Source: an uncultured Prevotella sp. (GTDB taxonomy: Bacteria > Bacteroidota > Bacteroidia > Bacteroidales > Bacteroidaceae). Taken from it: 41,138 nucleotides of DNA. Shown here in pieces: positions 25,260 to 35,047 of the stretch (its first letter is position 1; each line of letters begins with the position of its first letter). The translations under genes and the position numbers were made by a program. The notes under the pieces were generated by a model, which searched no databases, was not told where the DNA came from, and worked only from the letters and a program-made list of their open reading frames with translations. The DNA lies in assembly GCA_900319905.1 (NCBI GenBank), contig ONQB01000028.1, forward strand, positions 1-41,138, written 5' to 3'.

Positions 25260-27719
25260 TTAGTAGAAGATTTCCTTAGACGGCTTCAAGGTCGGGCTCA
25301 CCACCCTGACCGTAACGGGACGGCGCTTATCAACAGGCCTCACCACGAGCAGGGCCTTACCAAAGAACGCTTTGCGATGATCGGCTTTAAAGCGCTCCAT
25401 ACTAAACTGACTGCCGTTGTCAACGCCAAGGATGATACCGTTGTCTACCTTGAACTGAAGGTCATCATCAGCCCACGGACAGCGTATTCCAGCCGTATCC
25501 ACCACCTCAGCGTTGATGAAATAAGTATCATTGCCACGGTAATCCATCGTCAGGCGCGCATGATCGGCGGCACCGGCAGTCTTGATGGTCTGCGAAGCCA
25601 CTTCCCTACCCTGACGGCGCGCCACCACCCTCACTTCTCCCGGATGGTAGGTTACACGCCAACTGACATGATACTGATGGCTGTCAGCCTTCCGCCTCAC
25701 GCCCTGGCTCTGCCCATTGACAAAGAGCTCCACCTCGTCAGCATTGTTGTAATAGCACCATAGATCGATGGTCTGTCCGTCCACCCAATTCCAGTGGGGG
25801 AAGAGGTGAAGTACGGGCTTGGTCGTCCACTCGCTCTGATACATATAATATACGTCCTTGGGGAAGCCCGCAAGGTCAATGATGCCAAAGTAACTGCTGC
25901 GTGCCGGGAAACCATACGGGGTGGGCTCACCGATGTAGTCAAACCCCGTCCAGATAAACTGGCCACTGCAATAAGGCGTATGCTTCACGATGTCCCAGGT
26001 CTGCTCATGAGTCGAGCTCCACGATGCGTGACTGTTGTCGTAGGCCGAGCACATCATCGTGGGGTCGGTATAAGGCAGGTCCCAACGTTTGGGCATGATG
26101 AAGATACTGTCTGACGGCATGCGGTAATAGCCACGCGTCTGCAAGGCCGACACACTCTCCGTCATCAGGAACGGCTTATTCGGGAAGTTCTTGGGAACGT
26201 CCTTGATCCACTGTCTGTGATAATTGAAGCCGATGATATCGAGCGCCCCACTTTTGAAGAGGTTGTTGTCAGGCGACGGTTCGTTACATCCCGCAGTGAT
26301 GGGACGTGTGGGATCAAGACGGCGGACGATAGAGGCAAGCAACTGTGTAAGCCGCTGATTGAAGCTGACCGTCGTATCTTTCGAGAGGTTGGCCGCACCA
26401 TGTCCCGCATTAAGAATGAGGTTGGCATCCTCAAGTGAGAGCTTGTCGGTATTGACGTTGTTCCATTGTTCCAACACCTCATTGCCAATGCTCCACATCA
26501 AGATAGACGGATGGTTGCGGTCACGAACGACCAGATCGGTGAGGTCACGCTCCGCCCACTGATCGAAGAACCGGGCATAGTCGTTCTTCGTTTTCCTTTC
26601 GCGCCACATGTCGAAGCTCTCATCCATCACGATGAAGCCCATAGTGTCGCACATGTTCAACAACTCCGGCGAGGGTGGATTATGACTGCAACGGATGGCA
26701 TTGACGCCCATGTCCTTCATCTTCGTCAGTTGCCGGTGCAGGGCATCCGTGTTGAGTGCCGCACCAAGGCAGCCAAGGTCATGGTGCAGACACACACCAT
26801 TGATCTTCATGTTCTTGCCATTGAGCCAGAAGCCGGTCTTGGCATCGAAACGGAACGTACGCACACCGGTAACGGTCTCATAGCGGTCCACCACCTTGTT
26901 GCCCATAAGCACTTCGGTCACCAGACGGTAGACATGCGGGTCAGCTACCGACCACAGATGGGGACGGCGCAGCGCGATCACCTGCCGGTCTTCAGCCTTT
27001 TGCAGTACCGTCAGCCCCTTATGAGCCTCACCTACCTGGCGACCGTCTGCATCGAAAAGCGTATGTCTGAGAACGATGTCATGATCGATGTCGCTGAAAT
27101 CGCGCAGCTGTGTGGTGATGGCGAATGACGCATGTCCACGCTTGTCAAGAGTGGCCACGACCTGTGTGCCCCAATGGTCAACAAAGAGGTCGAAGGTCTT
27201 AACGAGCCACACATTGCGGTAAATGCCGCAACCAGAATACCACCGGCTGTTGGGCTGGTCGCTGTTGTCTACCCTGACTGCAATCACATTGTCGCCCTTA
27301 CGGTGAAGATATGGCGTAAGGTCATAGCGAAAACTGCTGTAACCGTAGGGTCGCGTGCCGAGTTTGACCCCATTGATATAGACAGTGGAGTTCATATACA
27401 CGCCGTCGAAATCAATGAAGACACGATCCGCGCCCCTGAGGTTATCCACCGTGAAGTGCTTGCGATACCACCCCACCCCGCCTGGCAAGGCGCCACCACT
27501 GGCACCCGACGGATTGCCGGCATAGAAGTCACCCTCTATGGCCCAGTCGTGGGGCAAGGTCAGCTGTCGCCAATAGGCATCGTTGTAGTCGGCTTGTGCC
27601 ATCTTGGCGCTGTCCGCCAGGATGAAGCGCCAGCCATCATTGAACGAGACACGGTCGCGTGCCTCTCCGGTTACCGCCATGAGAAACAACGGCACGAGGA
27701 TAAGAAGCCTTTTAAACAT
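25260..27719 (-). CDS. GH2 beta-glycosidase with DUF4982-type C-terminus
   Basis: An 819-aa secreted GH2 enzyme; signal peptide about 1-20 (ends TGEA). Domains: sugar-binding jelly roll (about 22-175), Ig-like domain (about 180-290), TIM barrel (about 295-600), then a DUF4982-type domain and further beta domains. Acid/base Glu414 in MWSIGNEV and nucleophile Glu521 in FLMTESV are both present. This architecture is common in Bacteroidota beta-galactosidases, but related enzymes act on beta-glucuronides or alpha-L-arabinopyranosides, so specificity is open. It differs in domain make-up from the LacZ-like GH2 at 1244-4003. It lies between xylB (24 bases upstream) and GH3 (10 bases downstream), with no gap for a promoter. 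Confidence 0.9.
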   Translation of the reverse strand: MFKRLLILVPLFLMAVTGEARDRVSFNDGWRFILADSAKMAQADYNDAYWRQLTLPHDWAIEGDFYAGNPSGASGGALPGGVGWYRKHFTVDNLRGADRVFIDFDGVYMNSTVYINGVKLGTRPYGYSSFRYDLTPYLHRKGDNVIAVRVDNSDQPNSRWYSGCGIYRNVWLVKTFDLFVDHWGTQVVATLDKRGHASFAITTQLRDFSDIDHDIVLRHTLFDADGRQVGEAHKGLTVLQKAEDRQVIALRRPHLWSVADPHVYRLVTEVLMGNKVVDRYETVTGVRTFRFDAKTGFWLNGKNMKINGVCLHHDLGCLGAALNTDALHRQLTKMKDMGVNAIRCSHNPPSPELLNMCDTMGFIVMDESFDMWRERKTKNDYARFFDQWAERDLTDLVVRDRNHPSILMWSIGNEVLEQWNNVNTDKLSLEDANLILNAGHGAANLSKDTTVSFNQRLTQLLASIVRRLDPTRPITAGCNEPSPDNNLFKSGALDIIGFNYHRQWIKDVPKNFPNKPFLMTESVSALQTRGYYRMPSDSIFIMPKRWDLPYTDPTMMCSAYDNSHASWSSTHEQTWDIVKHTPYCSGQFIWTGFDYIGEPTPYGFPARSSYFGIIDLAGFPKDVYYMYQSEWTTKPVLHLFPHWNWVDGQTIDLWCYYNNADEVELFVNGQSQGVRRKADSHQYHVSWRVTYHPGEVRVVARRQGREVASQTIKTAGAADHARLTMDYRGNDTYFINAEVVDTAGIRCPWADDDLQFKVDNGIILGVDNGSQFSMERFKADHRKAFFGKALLVVRPVDKRRPVTVRVVSPTLKPSKEIFY

Positions 27720-27743
27720 CGTGCTGGACCTTATTAATTGTCA

Positions 27744-29246
27744 TTAGGCGTTAAGCAGGCTGCCTGTAAGCTGTTCTTTCCAACGCTCATAAGCGGCCTG
27801 ATAGTCAGCGCGATGCTGTTCGTCGGGCACAATGGTCTGCAGCAGACGCAGGGAGGCAAAGGCCTCATCGTGATCCTTGTAGATGCCACAACCTATACCC
27901 GCGCCCTTGGCAGCTCCCACGCTACCGTCGGTATCGTAAAGATTGATGGTCGCCCCGCTGACCCCGGCCAGGGTGTCACGGAAGAGTGGAGAGAGGAACA
28001 TGTTGGCCTTGCCGGCATGGATGCGATGGATGTCCATGCCCATCTGTCCCATGATTTCCATGCCATAGCAGAACGAGAACACAATGCCCTCCTGGGCGGC
28101 ACGCAGCAGGTGACTGCGGTTATGCTTGTTGAAATTGATACCGTGAATGGAACAGCCCATCTCCTTATTCTCCAAGATACGCTCAGCGCCATTGCCAAAC
28201 GGGATGACGACCACACCGTCGCTGCCTATAGGTGCCTCTGCAGCCAAGTCATTCATCTCCGCATAGCCCACACCCTCGGGAACGACATTGCGATGCATCC
28301 ATGCATTGAGAATGCCGGTGCCATTGATGCAGAGCAGCACACCCAAGCGTTCCTTCTCTTTGGTGTAGTTGACATGTGCAAAGACATTGACACGGCTCTT
28401 GGCATCGCAGGCCGGCTGTCCCAGCACACCGTAGACGACGCCCGACGTACCTGCTGTAGAAGCTATCTCACCGGGATTGAACACATTGAGCGACAGCGCA
28501 TTGTTGGGCTGATCACCGGCACGGTAGCTGACGGGAGTGCCTACCTGCAGTCCCATCTCCTTGGCAGCAGCCTCGGTGAGCCGGCCTTGTTCGCCAAACG
28601 TGGGAACGATGCGCGGCAGCAGCGTGGCGGGAATGCCGTAATAGTCGAGCAGCCTATCTGCTGTCTGCTGTGACTTGAAGTCCCACAGCGTACCCTCCGA
28701 GAGGCCACTCACCGTAGTGCACGCCTCACCGGTCAGGCGCATAGCGATATAATCGCCCGGAAGCATAACCTTATCAATACGGCTGAACAGCTCCGGCTCG
28801 TTGTCCTTCACCCATGCGAGCTTAGCCGCAGTGAAGTTACCGGGAGAGTTGAGCAGGTGGCCCATGCACCAGTCACTGCCTAATGCCGTAAACGCGCGAT
28901 TGCCTTCCTGAACAGCACGTGAGTCACACCAGATGATGGAAGGACGAAGAGGTTGCTGGTTCTTGTCAACACACACCAGACCATGCATCTGATAGGAGAT
29001 GCCCACAGCCTTCACTTCATCCGGCTTGGCACCAGTGTCGGCCATGACCTGCGCCACTGACTGCTTGGCATAATTCCACCACGAGTCAGGATCCTGTTCG
29101 GCCCAGCCTTTACGCGGTGCTGAGATGGGGGCTTCATGTTTAGGGAAGAATGCCGACGCTGCGGCCTGACCATTGTCTATGTCAACCAACGATGCCTTGA
29201 CGGAACTACTGCCGACATCAAGGCCTAAAAGATAATTGTGATTCAT
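27744..29246 (-). CDS. xylB: Xylulokinase (FGGY family)
   Basis: Phosphorylates D-xylulose to xylulose 5-phosphate in the cytoplasm, feeding the pentose phosphate pathway. The 500-aa protein has the FGGY/actin-like fold: GLDVGSSSVKASLVD (residues about 7-21), KGWAEQDPDSWW, ISYQMHGLV, the likely catalytic Asp in YRAGDQPNNALS, and the ATPase domain with a late Gly-rich region. Length matches XylB (about 490-500). Other FGGY kinases (gluconate, ribulose) are less likely given the M-H-G and WAEQDP motifs. It is the first gene of xylB-GH2-GH3-xylE, with a -7 box 30 bases upstream. Xylose isomerase, normally its partner, is not in the window. Confidence 0.92.
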   Translation of the reverse strand: MNHNYLLGLDVGSSSVKASLVDIDNGQAAASAFFPKHEAPISAPRKGWAEQDPDSWWNYAKQSVAQVMADTGAKPDEVKAVGISYQMHGLVCVDKNQQPLRPSIIWCDSRAVQEGNRAFTALGSDWCMGHLLNSPGNFTAAKLAWVKDNEPELFSRIDKVMLPGDYIAMRLTGEACTTVSGLSEGTLWDFKSQQTADRLLDYYGIPATLLPRIVPTFGEQGRLTEAAAKEMGLQVGTPVSYRAGDQPNNALSLNVFNPGEIASTAGTSGVVYGVLGQPACDAKSRVNVFAHVNYTKEKERLGVLLCINGTGILNAWMHRNVVPEGVGYAEMNDLAAEAPIGSDGVVVIPFGNGAERILENKEMGCSIHGINFNKHNRSHLLRAAQEGIVFSFCYGMEIMGQMGMDIHRIHAGKANMFLSPLFRDTLAGVSGATINLYDTDGSVGAAKGAGIGCGIYKDHDEAFASLRLLQTIVPDEQHRADYQAAYERWKEQLTGSLLNA

Positions 29247-29276
29247 ATCAAGTTATTTAGTCTACTTTATTCATCG

Positions 29277-29284
29277 CAAAAGTA
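29277..29284 (-). promoter_or_regulatory. xylB operon promoter, -7 box
   Basis: Minus-strand TACTTTTG (29284-29277) fits TAnnTTTG, with the xylB ATG about 31 bases downstream. The nearest TTTG is only 15 bases upstream, so the -33 is non-consensus, which fits a regulated promoter. Confidence 0.6.
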
Positions 29285-29318
29285 ACAAAAATAATAAAGC
29301 AAAAGCGGTTCTTCAACG

Positions 29319-29394
29319 AAAAAGATGAGGCAATGTTACATGATGTGTCATTACTTGTAACAAAAGCTAACAAGCAAGCTACCATTGCCTCATC
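29319..29394 (-). terminator. Long-loop terminator after the GH43 remnant
   Basis: Minus-strand stem GATGAGGCAATG/CATTGCCTCATC (29394-29383 and 29335-29324), perfect over 12 bp, then TTTTTCG. The inner 47 bases also fold (TGTAAC/GTTACA type arms). It ends transcription from the GH29/GH43 unit just before the xylB promoter. Confidence 0.72.
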
Positions 29395-29410
29395 TCTTCC
29401 CTATGTCTGA

Positions 29411-31621
<2,211 letters not shown>

Positions 31622-31687
31622 TTAAACTGAGTGTTTGGCTTATAGCGTTTTATATAGGATTGGCATCTCTCATCAGAAATGCTTTTG

Positions 31688-31695
31688 CAAAAATA
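31688..31695 (-). promoter_or_regulatory. GH29 promoter, -7 box
   Basis: Minus-strand TATTTTTG (31695-31688) fits TAnnTTTG; leader to the ATG is about 65 bases. No clear TTTG at -33. Confidence 0.5.
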
Positions 31696-31865
31696 CAACA
31701 TAAATCTCTAAAAGCACTTCACCACGAGGCCTTTTTTCTAAAAATAACACGTCAAGACCTACAATTGAAACATCATGCTACCTTAGAAGGAAATTTTCCT
31801 AACTCGTCTTGCTTGAAAGCGCATCGTTGGCAACCCCATAATTGCAAATCGGCGATGCGACAAAG

Positions 31866-31953
31866 TGTGGCGGTCGTCACATTCTATTGTGGCGGTCGCC
31901 TCACTCTATTGTGGCGGTCGGTTCATTCTATTGTGGCGGTCGCCACAGCTTGT
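31866..31953. repeat. 22-bp tandem array, 4 units
   Basis: Units start at 31866, 31888, 31910 and 31932 with core TGTGGCGGTCG and spacer ending ...TTCTAT or CTCTAT. The period is exactly 22. The last unit forms GTGGCG-GT-CGCCAC, a 6-bp palindrome. It lies 14 bases after the 94-aa gene and is GC-rich against an AT-rich background. Confidence 0.85.
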
Positions 31954-31967
31954 AATAATGACGATCA

Positions 31968-32252
31968 CTACTTGTAGTTCACGTCAGCGTCAACGTCACC
32001 GTGCAGGGCATCCTCCAAATCATGCCAACTCTGGAATCCGGCAAAGAGCGCCAGACGGTCTTTGGCTGCAAGCGACAACTTGCGCTTACCGGTGGCCAAC
32101 TCCCATAGTTTCTTAAGCGAGGCACCACTCAGATTGATGTGATGTTTTAGCAGTTTAGCCGAAAGACCCTCAAAGTCTTTGACCAGCTCATGCTGGTCCA
32201 TCTTTGATTTTCTGCCTGCTTCCTCGAACAGGCATCTCAAATCACGCTTCAT
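31968..32252 (-). CDS. Small SLKKLW-type putative regulator
   Basis: A 94-aa mostly helical protein. The core GLSAKLLKHHINLSGASLKK-LWELATGKRKLSLAAKDRLALFAGFQSWHDLEDAL (about 29-83) resembles small Bacteroidota proteins in which a STLKRLWGY-like motif is followed by STLD.LA.F.GY..W..F. Such proteins have been seen as HTH-like or of unknown function; no experiment that I know of assigns a role. The protein is basic in the first half and acidic at the end. It is divergent from the purH-like gene and shares a mirrored promoter pair with it; a 22-bp tandem array lies 14 bases past its stop. Confidence is good that it is a real gene, low for function. Confidence 0.68.
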   Translation of the reverse strand: MKRDLRCLFEEAGRKSKMDQHELVKDFEGLSAKLLKHHINLSGASLKKLWELATGKRKLSLAAKDRLALFAGFQSWHDLEDALHGDVDADVNYK

Positions 32253-32302
32253 TTTTCTCTCATACTAACGGCAAAGTAAAAATTGCCTTTACTAACACGA
32301 TG

Positions 32303-32310
32303 CAAAGTTA
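32303..32310 (-). promoter_or_regulatory. Promoter -7 box of the 94-aa gene
   Basis: Minus-strand TAACTTTG (32310-32303), 50 bases before the ATG. It is a mirror image of the box at 32333-32340: GCAAAGTTA and TAACTTTGC form an inverted repeat 22 bases apart. Confidence 0.6.
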
Positions 32311-32332
32311 GTAATAATTAAAATAAAATGGT

Positions 32333-32340
32333 TAACTTTG
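32333..32340 (+). promoter_or_regulatory. Promoter -7 box of the AICAR transformylase gene
   Basis: TAACTTTG, 27 bases before the ATG at 32368. No clear TTTG at -33, where the divergent box lies instead, so the two promoters may compete. Confidence 0.62.
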
Positions 32341-32367
32341 CGGTAGATTATTTAATCTCAGCAAAAA

Positions 32368-33549
32368 ATGAAAGAATACGCATTAAAGTACGGATGCAAT
32401 CCCAACCAGAAGCCCGCACGCATTTACATGGAGCACGGTGAGCTTCCAGTGGAAGTAATCAACGGACGTGCCGGCTACATCAACTTCCTTGATGCCCTCA
32501 ACAGCTGGCAGTTGGTCAAGGAGCTCAAGGCTGCCACCGGCATGCCTGCCGCAGCCAGCTTCAAGCATGTCAGTCCTGCCGGTGCTGCTGTGGGCTACCC
32601 CATGAGCGACACGCTGAAGAAAATCTATTTTGTCGATGACATCGACTTTGAACTGACACCGTTGGCCACTGCATACGCCCGTGCACGCGGCACCGACCGC
32701 ATGTGTTCCTATGGCGACTTCTGTGCCCTGAGCGACACCTGCGACGAGGCAACGGCAAAACTCATCAAACGTGAGGTGAGCGACGGCGTCATCGCACCCG
32801 ACTACACTCCCGAAGCACTCGAGATACTGAAGTCGAAGCGCAAGGGTACTTATTGCGTTATAAAGATAGACCCCAACTATGTGCCCGATCCCATTGAGCA
32901 CAAGCAGGTGTTTGGCATCACCTTTGAACAGGGGCGTAACAATGTCGATCTCAACGATCCTAAGCTCTTCGAGGATATCCCCACGAAGAACAAAAACTTC
33001 ACGCCCGAAGCCCTTCGCGACTTGAAGATTGCGCTCATCACCTTGAAATATACGCAGAGCAACAGCGTGTGCTACGCAAAAGACGGTCAGGCCATCGGCA
33101 TCGGCGCCGGACAGCAGAGCCGCATCCACTGCACGCGTCTGGCCGGAAGCAAGGCCGACGAATGGTGGATGAGGCAGAACCCGAAGGTGCTCAACCTGCC
33201 CTTCAAGGAGCATATCCATCGCGCCGACCGCGACAACTGCATCAACGTGTACCTCTCGGAGGAATACGAGGACATCTTGCAGGACGGTGTGTGGCAGCAG
33301 TTCTTCACCGAGAAGCCGGAACCATTCCTGCGCAGTGAGCAGAAGGAATGGATTGCCCAGAACCGCGGAGTGGCTCTTGGCTCAGACGCTTTCTTCCCCT
33401 TCGGCGACAACATCGAGCGCGCTCATAAGAGTGGCGTTGAGTTTATAGCACAGGCCGGTGGTTCCATCCGTGACGATAATGTCATTGAGACCTGCGACAA
33501 ATACGGCATCGCCATGGCCTTCACCCACGTCAGACTGTTCCATCATTAA
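32368..33549 (+). CDS. Stand-alone AICAR transformylase (PurH-like, no IMP cyclohydrolase domain)
   Basis: Catalyses formyl transfer from 10-formyl-THF to AICAR, giving FAICAR in purine synthesis; cytoplasmic. The 393 residues cover only the AICARFT half of PurH; the roughly 200-residue MGS-like IMP cyclohydrolase domain is absent. The catalytic pair Lys66-His67 is in SFKHVSPAGAAVG; other family blocks are LKYGCNPNQKPA, KYTQSNSVCYAKDGQAIGIGAGQQSRI and GSDAFFPFGDNIERA. Single-domain forms near 390 aa are known in Bacteroidota and some anaerobes, where a full PurH may coexist. The start at 32368 follows a good -7 box. A short basic gene follows 10 bases later. Confidence 0.92.
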   Translation: MKEYALKYGCNPNQKPARIYMEHGELPVEVINGRAGYINFLDALNSWQLVKELKAATGMPAAASFKHVSPAGAAVGYPMSDTLKKIYFVDDIDFELTPLATAYARARGTDRMCSYGDFCALSDTCDEATAKLIKREVSDGVIAPDYTPEALEILKSKRKGTYCVIKIDPNYVPDPIEHKQVFGITFEQGRNNVDLNDPKLFEDIPTKNKNFTPEALRDLKIALITLKYTQSNSVCYAKDGQAIGIGAGQQSRIHCTRLAGSKADEWWMRQNPKVLNLPFKEHIHRADRDNCINVYLSEEYEDILQDGVWQQFFTEKPEPFLRSEQKEWIAQNRGVALGSDAFFPFGDNIERAHKSGVEFIAQAGGSIRDDNVIETCDKYGIAMAFTHVRLFHH

Positions 33550-33559
33550 TCTCCGGCCT

Positions 33560-33757
33560 ATGGATGACTTTGAGAATATCCTCATCAATGGCATCGGCTT
33601 CAAGGGTGCCTCCAAGCCCAAGAAGGACGATGATAAGGTGAAGACAAAAGCCAAAAAGAAGAAATACATCACCGGTGCCCACGGCTCCGGCTCGGCCAAG
33701 CAAAAAGCAAAGTATCGCGAGCAACGAGCCAACCGACCGTCGCAGAGGAAGAAATAG
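33560..33757 (+). CDS. Small very basic hypothetical protein
   Basis: A 65-aa protein starting at ATG 33560, 10 bases after the AICARFT stop. The first 17 residues (MDDFENILINGIGFKGA) look folded and acidic; the rest is Lys-rich with K-A-K-K-K-K and SAKQKAKYREQRANRPSQRKK, as in nucleic-acid-binding tails. The spacing, the ATG position and a strong terminator 8 bases after the stop support a real gene. I do not recognise a family. It could bind RNA or ribosomes, but there is no direct evidence. Confidence 0.55.
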   Translation: MDDFENILINGIGFKGASKPKKDDDKVKTKAKKKKYITGAHGSGSAKQKAKYREQRANRPSQRKK

Positions 33758-33764
33758 CCCATAC

Positions 33765-33803
33765 AAAAATCCCCGGCTCCTTATGGTGGAGCCGGGGATT
33801 TTT
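33765..33803. terminator. Bidirectional rho-independent terminator
   Basis: A perfect 16-bp inverted repeat AAAAATCCCCGGCTCC/GGAGCCGGGGATTTTT with a 7-base loop. The A and T tracts make it work on both strands, between the convergent plus-strand gene ending at 33757 and the minus-strand peptidase gene. Confidence 0.92.
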
Positions 33804-33815
33804 GGTTTTATCAGA

Positions 33816-33896
33816 GCCTACCTTGCCTACCTTGCCTACCCCGCCTATCTTGCCTACCTTGCCTACCCCGCTTACCTTGCCTACCCTTGCCTATTC
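33816..33896. repeat. 9-bp tandem array (27-bp higher-order period)
   Basis: Seven perfect-length 9-base units of GCCTACCTT type (some GCCTACCCC), one 10-base unit, and a partial one. Units 1-3 and 4-6 repeat as 27-base blocks. The array touches the stop codon of the M23 peptidase gene (33897). Confidence 0.9.
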
Positions 33897-35021
33897 TTAC
33901 TTCACGCTCCCGCTGCGGCTCAGCGTCAAGACCTTTGCCTTGAGCTGATGACTAGTATGGTCGAACAGAAGGTTAGGATTGATGGGACGTCCCTTGAAGC
34001 GCACTTCGAAATGCAGGTGCGGTGTGGTGGCCCTGCCCGTACTGCCCGTAAGACCAATAACCTGACCAGCTTTCACCTTATCGCCGGCTTTGACAAAGTT
34101 GCGCGACTGATGGCTGTAGCACGTGGAGAAGCCATAAGCATGGCGGATAACGATGTAATTGCCATAACCAAAATAGGGGCCTGACTGAATGACGATACCA
34201 TCAAACGCAGCCACAACCTGGTCGTTGGGTTTCGTCTTGATGTCCACACCCGCATGACCACGACCGCCTCGTCCGCCAAAGGGACTGATGACATGAGCAC
34301 CGGCCAAAGGATAAGACCAATGTTCCTTCGAGATGCCCTGAAGGTCGAGTTCAAAAGTGGCGTTCTTCGTGAGAGGATCTTCTTTTACGTCGTCGGGGTC
34401 GAGCGAGTTATTCTTCTTTTCCTTTACCTCATCTTCATCTTTGACCGACACCCGCACGTAACTACCGTTCTTACGGCACTCGATGGTCTGCTTGCGCAGG
34501 CGATGGCTGTTCACCTCAAGGATGGTGGCAGGATTGATGCGGCCCCCGTTGATCATAATAGAAAAGAGACAATACGTTCGGCCTTCCGAGCCGCCAATAG
34601 TGGCGATTTTCTGGCCGGCCTGCACACGTTGTCCCACCCTGACGTGATTCTGTGCATTGAAGGCATACACCGTCTCCAAACCATTATCGTGGCGAATGAT
34701 AACGACATTGCCATACTGCGGAGTGCGACGCGACATACGCACATAACCATCAAACATGGCAAGCACGATGTCTCCCTTGGCAGAAGTGATCTCAAGGGCC
34801 TCGTCATCAACAAGCTTAGCCTTACCAACGGGCAAGGGAAAAGAATATTCCTTGGCAGCGAGGATCTTAAAGTTGATGTCAAAGGCACTACTACGGTCAA
34901 ACAAACCTGGCGTAGGCACGCTGATGCTGGACTGCTCTATTGGAGTAAACGTTCTGGTTTGTGCCACGGCAACAACCGTCAGCCATATCAAAAGGAGTAA
35001 GGAGAGTAATGTCTTTTTCAT
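33897..35021 (-). CDS. M23 (LytM-type) peptidase with two LytM domains
   Basis: A 374-aa exported protein; signal peptide about 1-20 (ends VAVAQ). Two LytM-like modules: a first one (about 78-168, DGYVRMSRRTPQYGNVVIIRHDNGLETVYAF) that lacks the H-X3-D and HXH metal ligands, and a second one (about 235-350) with His256 and Asp260 in GHAGVDIKT, His304, and His335/His337 in PHLHFEVR. The second is likely an active zinc endopeptidase that cuts peptidoglycan cross-links; the first is probably a regulatory or binding module. An acidic/basic linker (about 193-222) joins them. It is the last gene in hpt-adk-obg-pgeF-M23, 26 bases after pgeF. A tandem array begins directly after its stop. Confidence 0.9.
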   Translation of the reverse strand: MKKTLLSLLLLIWLTVVAVAQTRTFTPIEQSSISVPTPGLFDRSSAFDINFKILAAKEYSFPLPVGKAKLVDDEALEITSAKGDIVLAMFDGYVRMSRRTPQYGNVVIIRHDNGLETVYAFNAQNHVRVGQRVQAGQKIATIGGSEGRTYCLFSIMINGGRINPATILEVNSHRLRKQTIECRKNGSYVRVSVKDEDEVKEKKNNSLDPDDVKEDPLTKNATFELDLQGISKEHWSYPLAGAHVISPFGGRGGRGHAGVDIKTKPNDQVVAAFDGIVIQSGPYFGYGNYIVIRHAYGFSTCYSHQSRNFVKAGDKVKAGQVIGLTGSTGRATTPHLHFEVRFKGRPINPNLLFDHTSHQLKAKVLTLSRSGSVK

Positions 35022-35047
35022 AAGTTTGTCTTAAGGTTTGGCACTTA

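Larger units (their letters stand above)
31622..31967. other. 346-base spacer with GH29 promoter box and tandem array
   Basis: The part next to GH29 is AT-rich and carries the GH29 -7 box. The far part carries four 22-base tandem repeats. No gene or terminator is convincing in it. Confidence 0.55.

Noticed and set aside
27738-28673. 311-codon plus-strand frame across xylB
   Set aside because: Antisense to xylulokinase, rich in His/Ala/Val, no promoter or domain.
31866-31953. CRISPR array at the 22-bp repeats
   Set aside because: Units follow each other directly with no unique spacers, and no cas genes are near.
33816-33896. Coding of a repetitive (AYLAYP)n protein on the plus strand
   Set aside because: The frame crosses a strong terminator and convergent gene ends; the repeat is better explained as a tandem DNA array.
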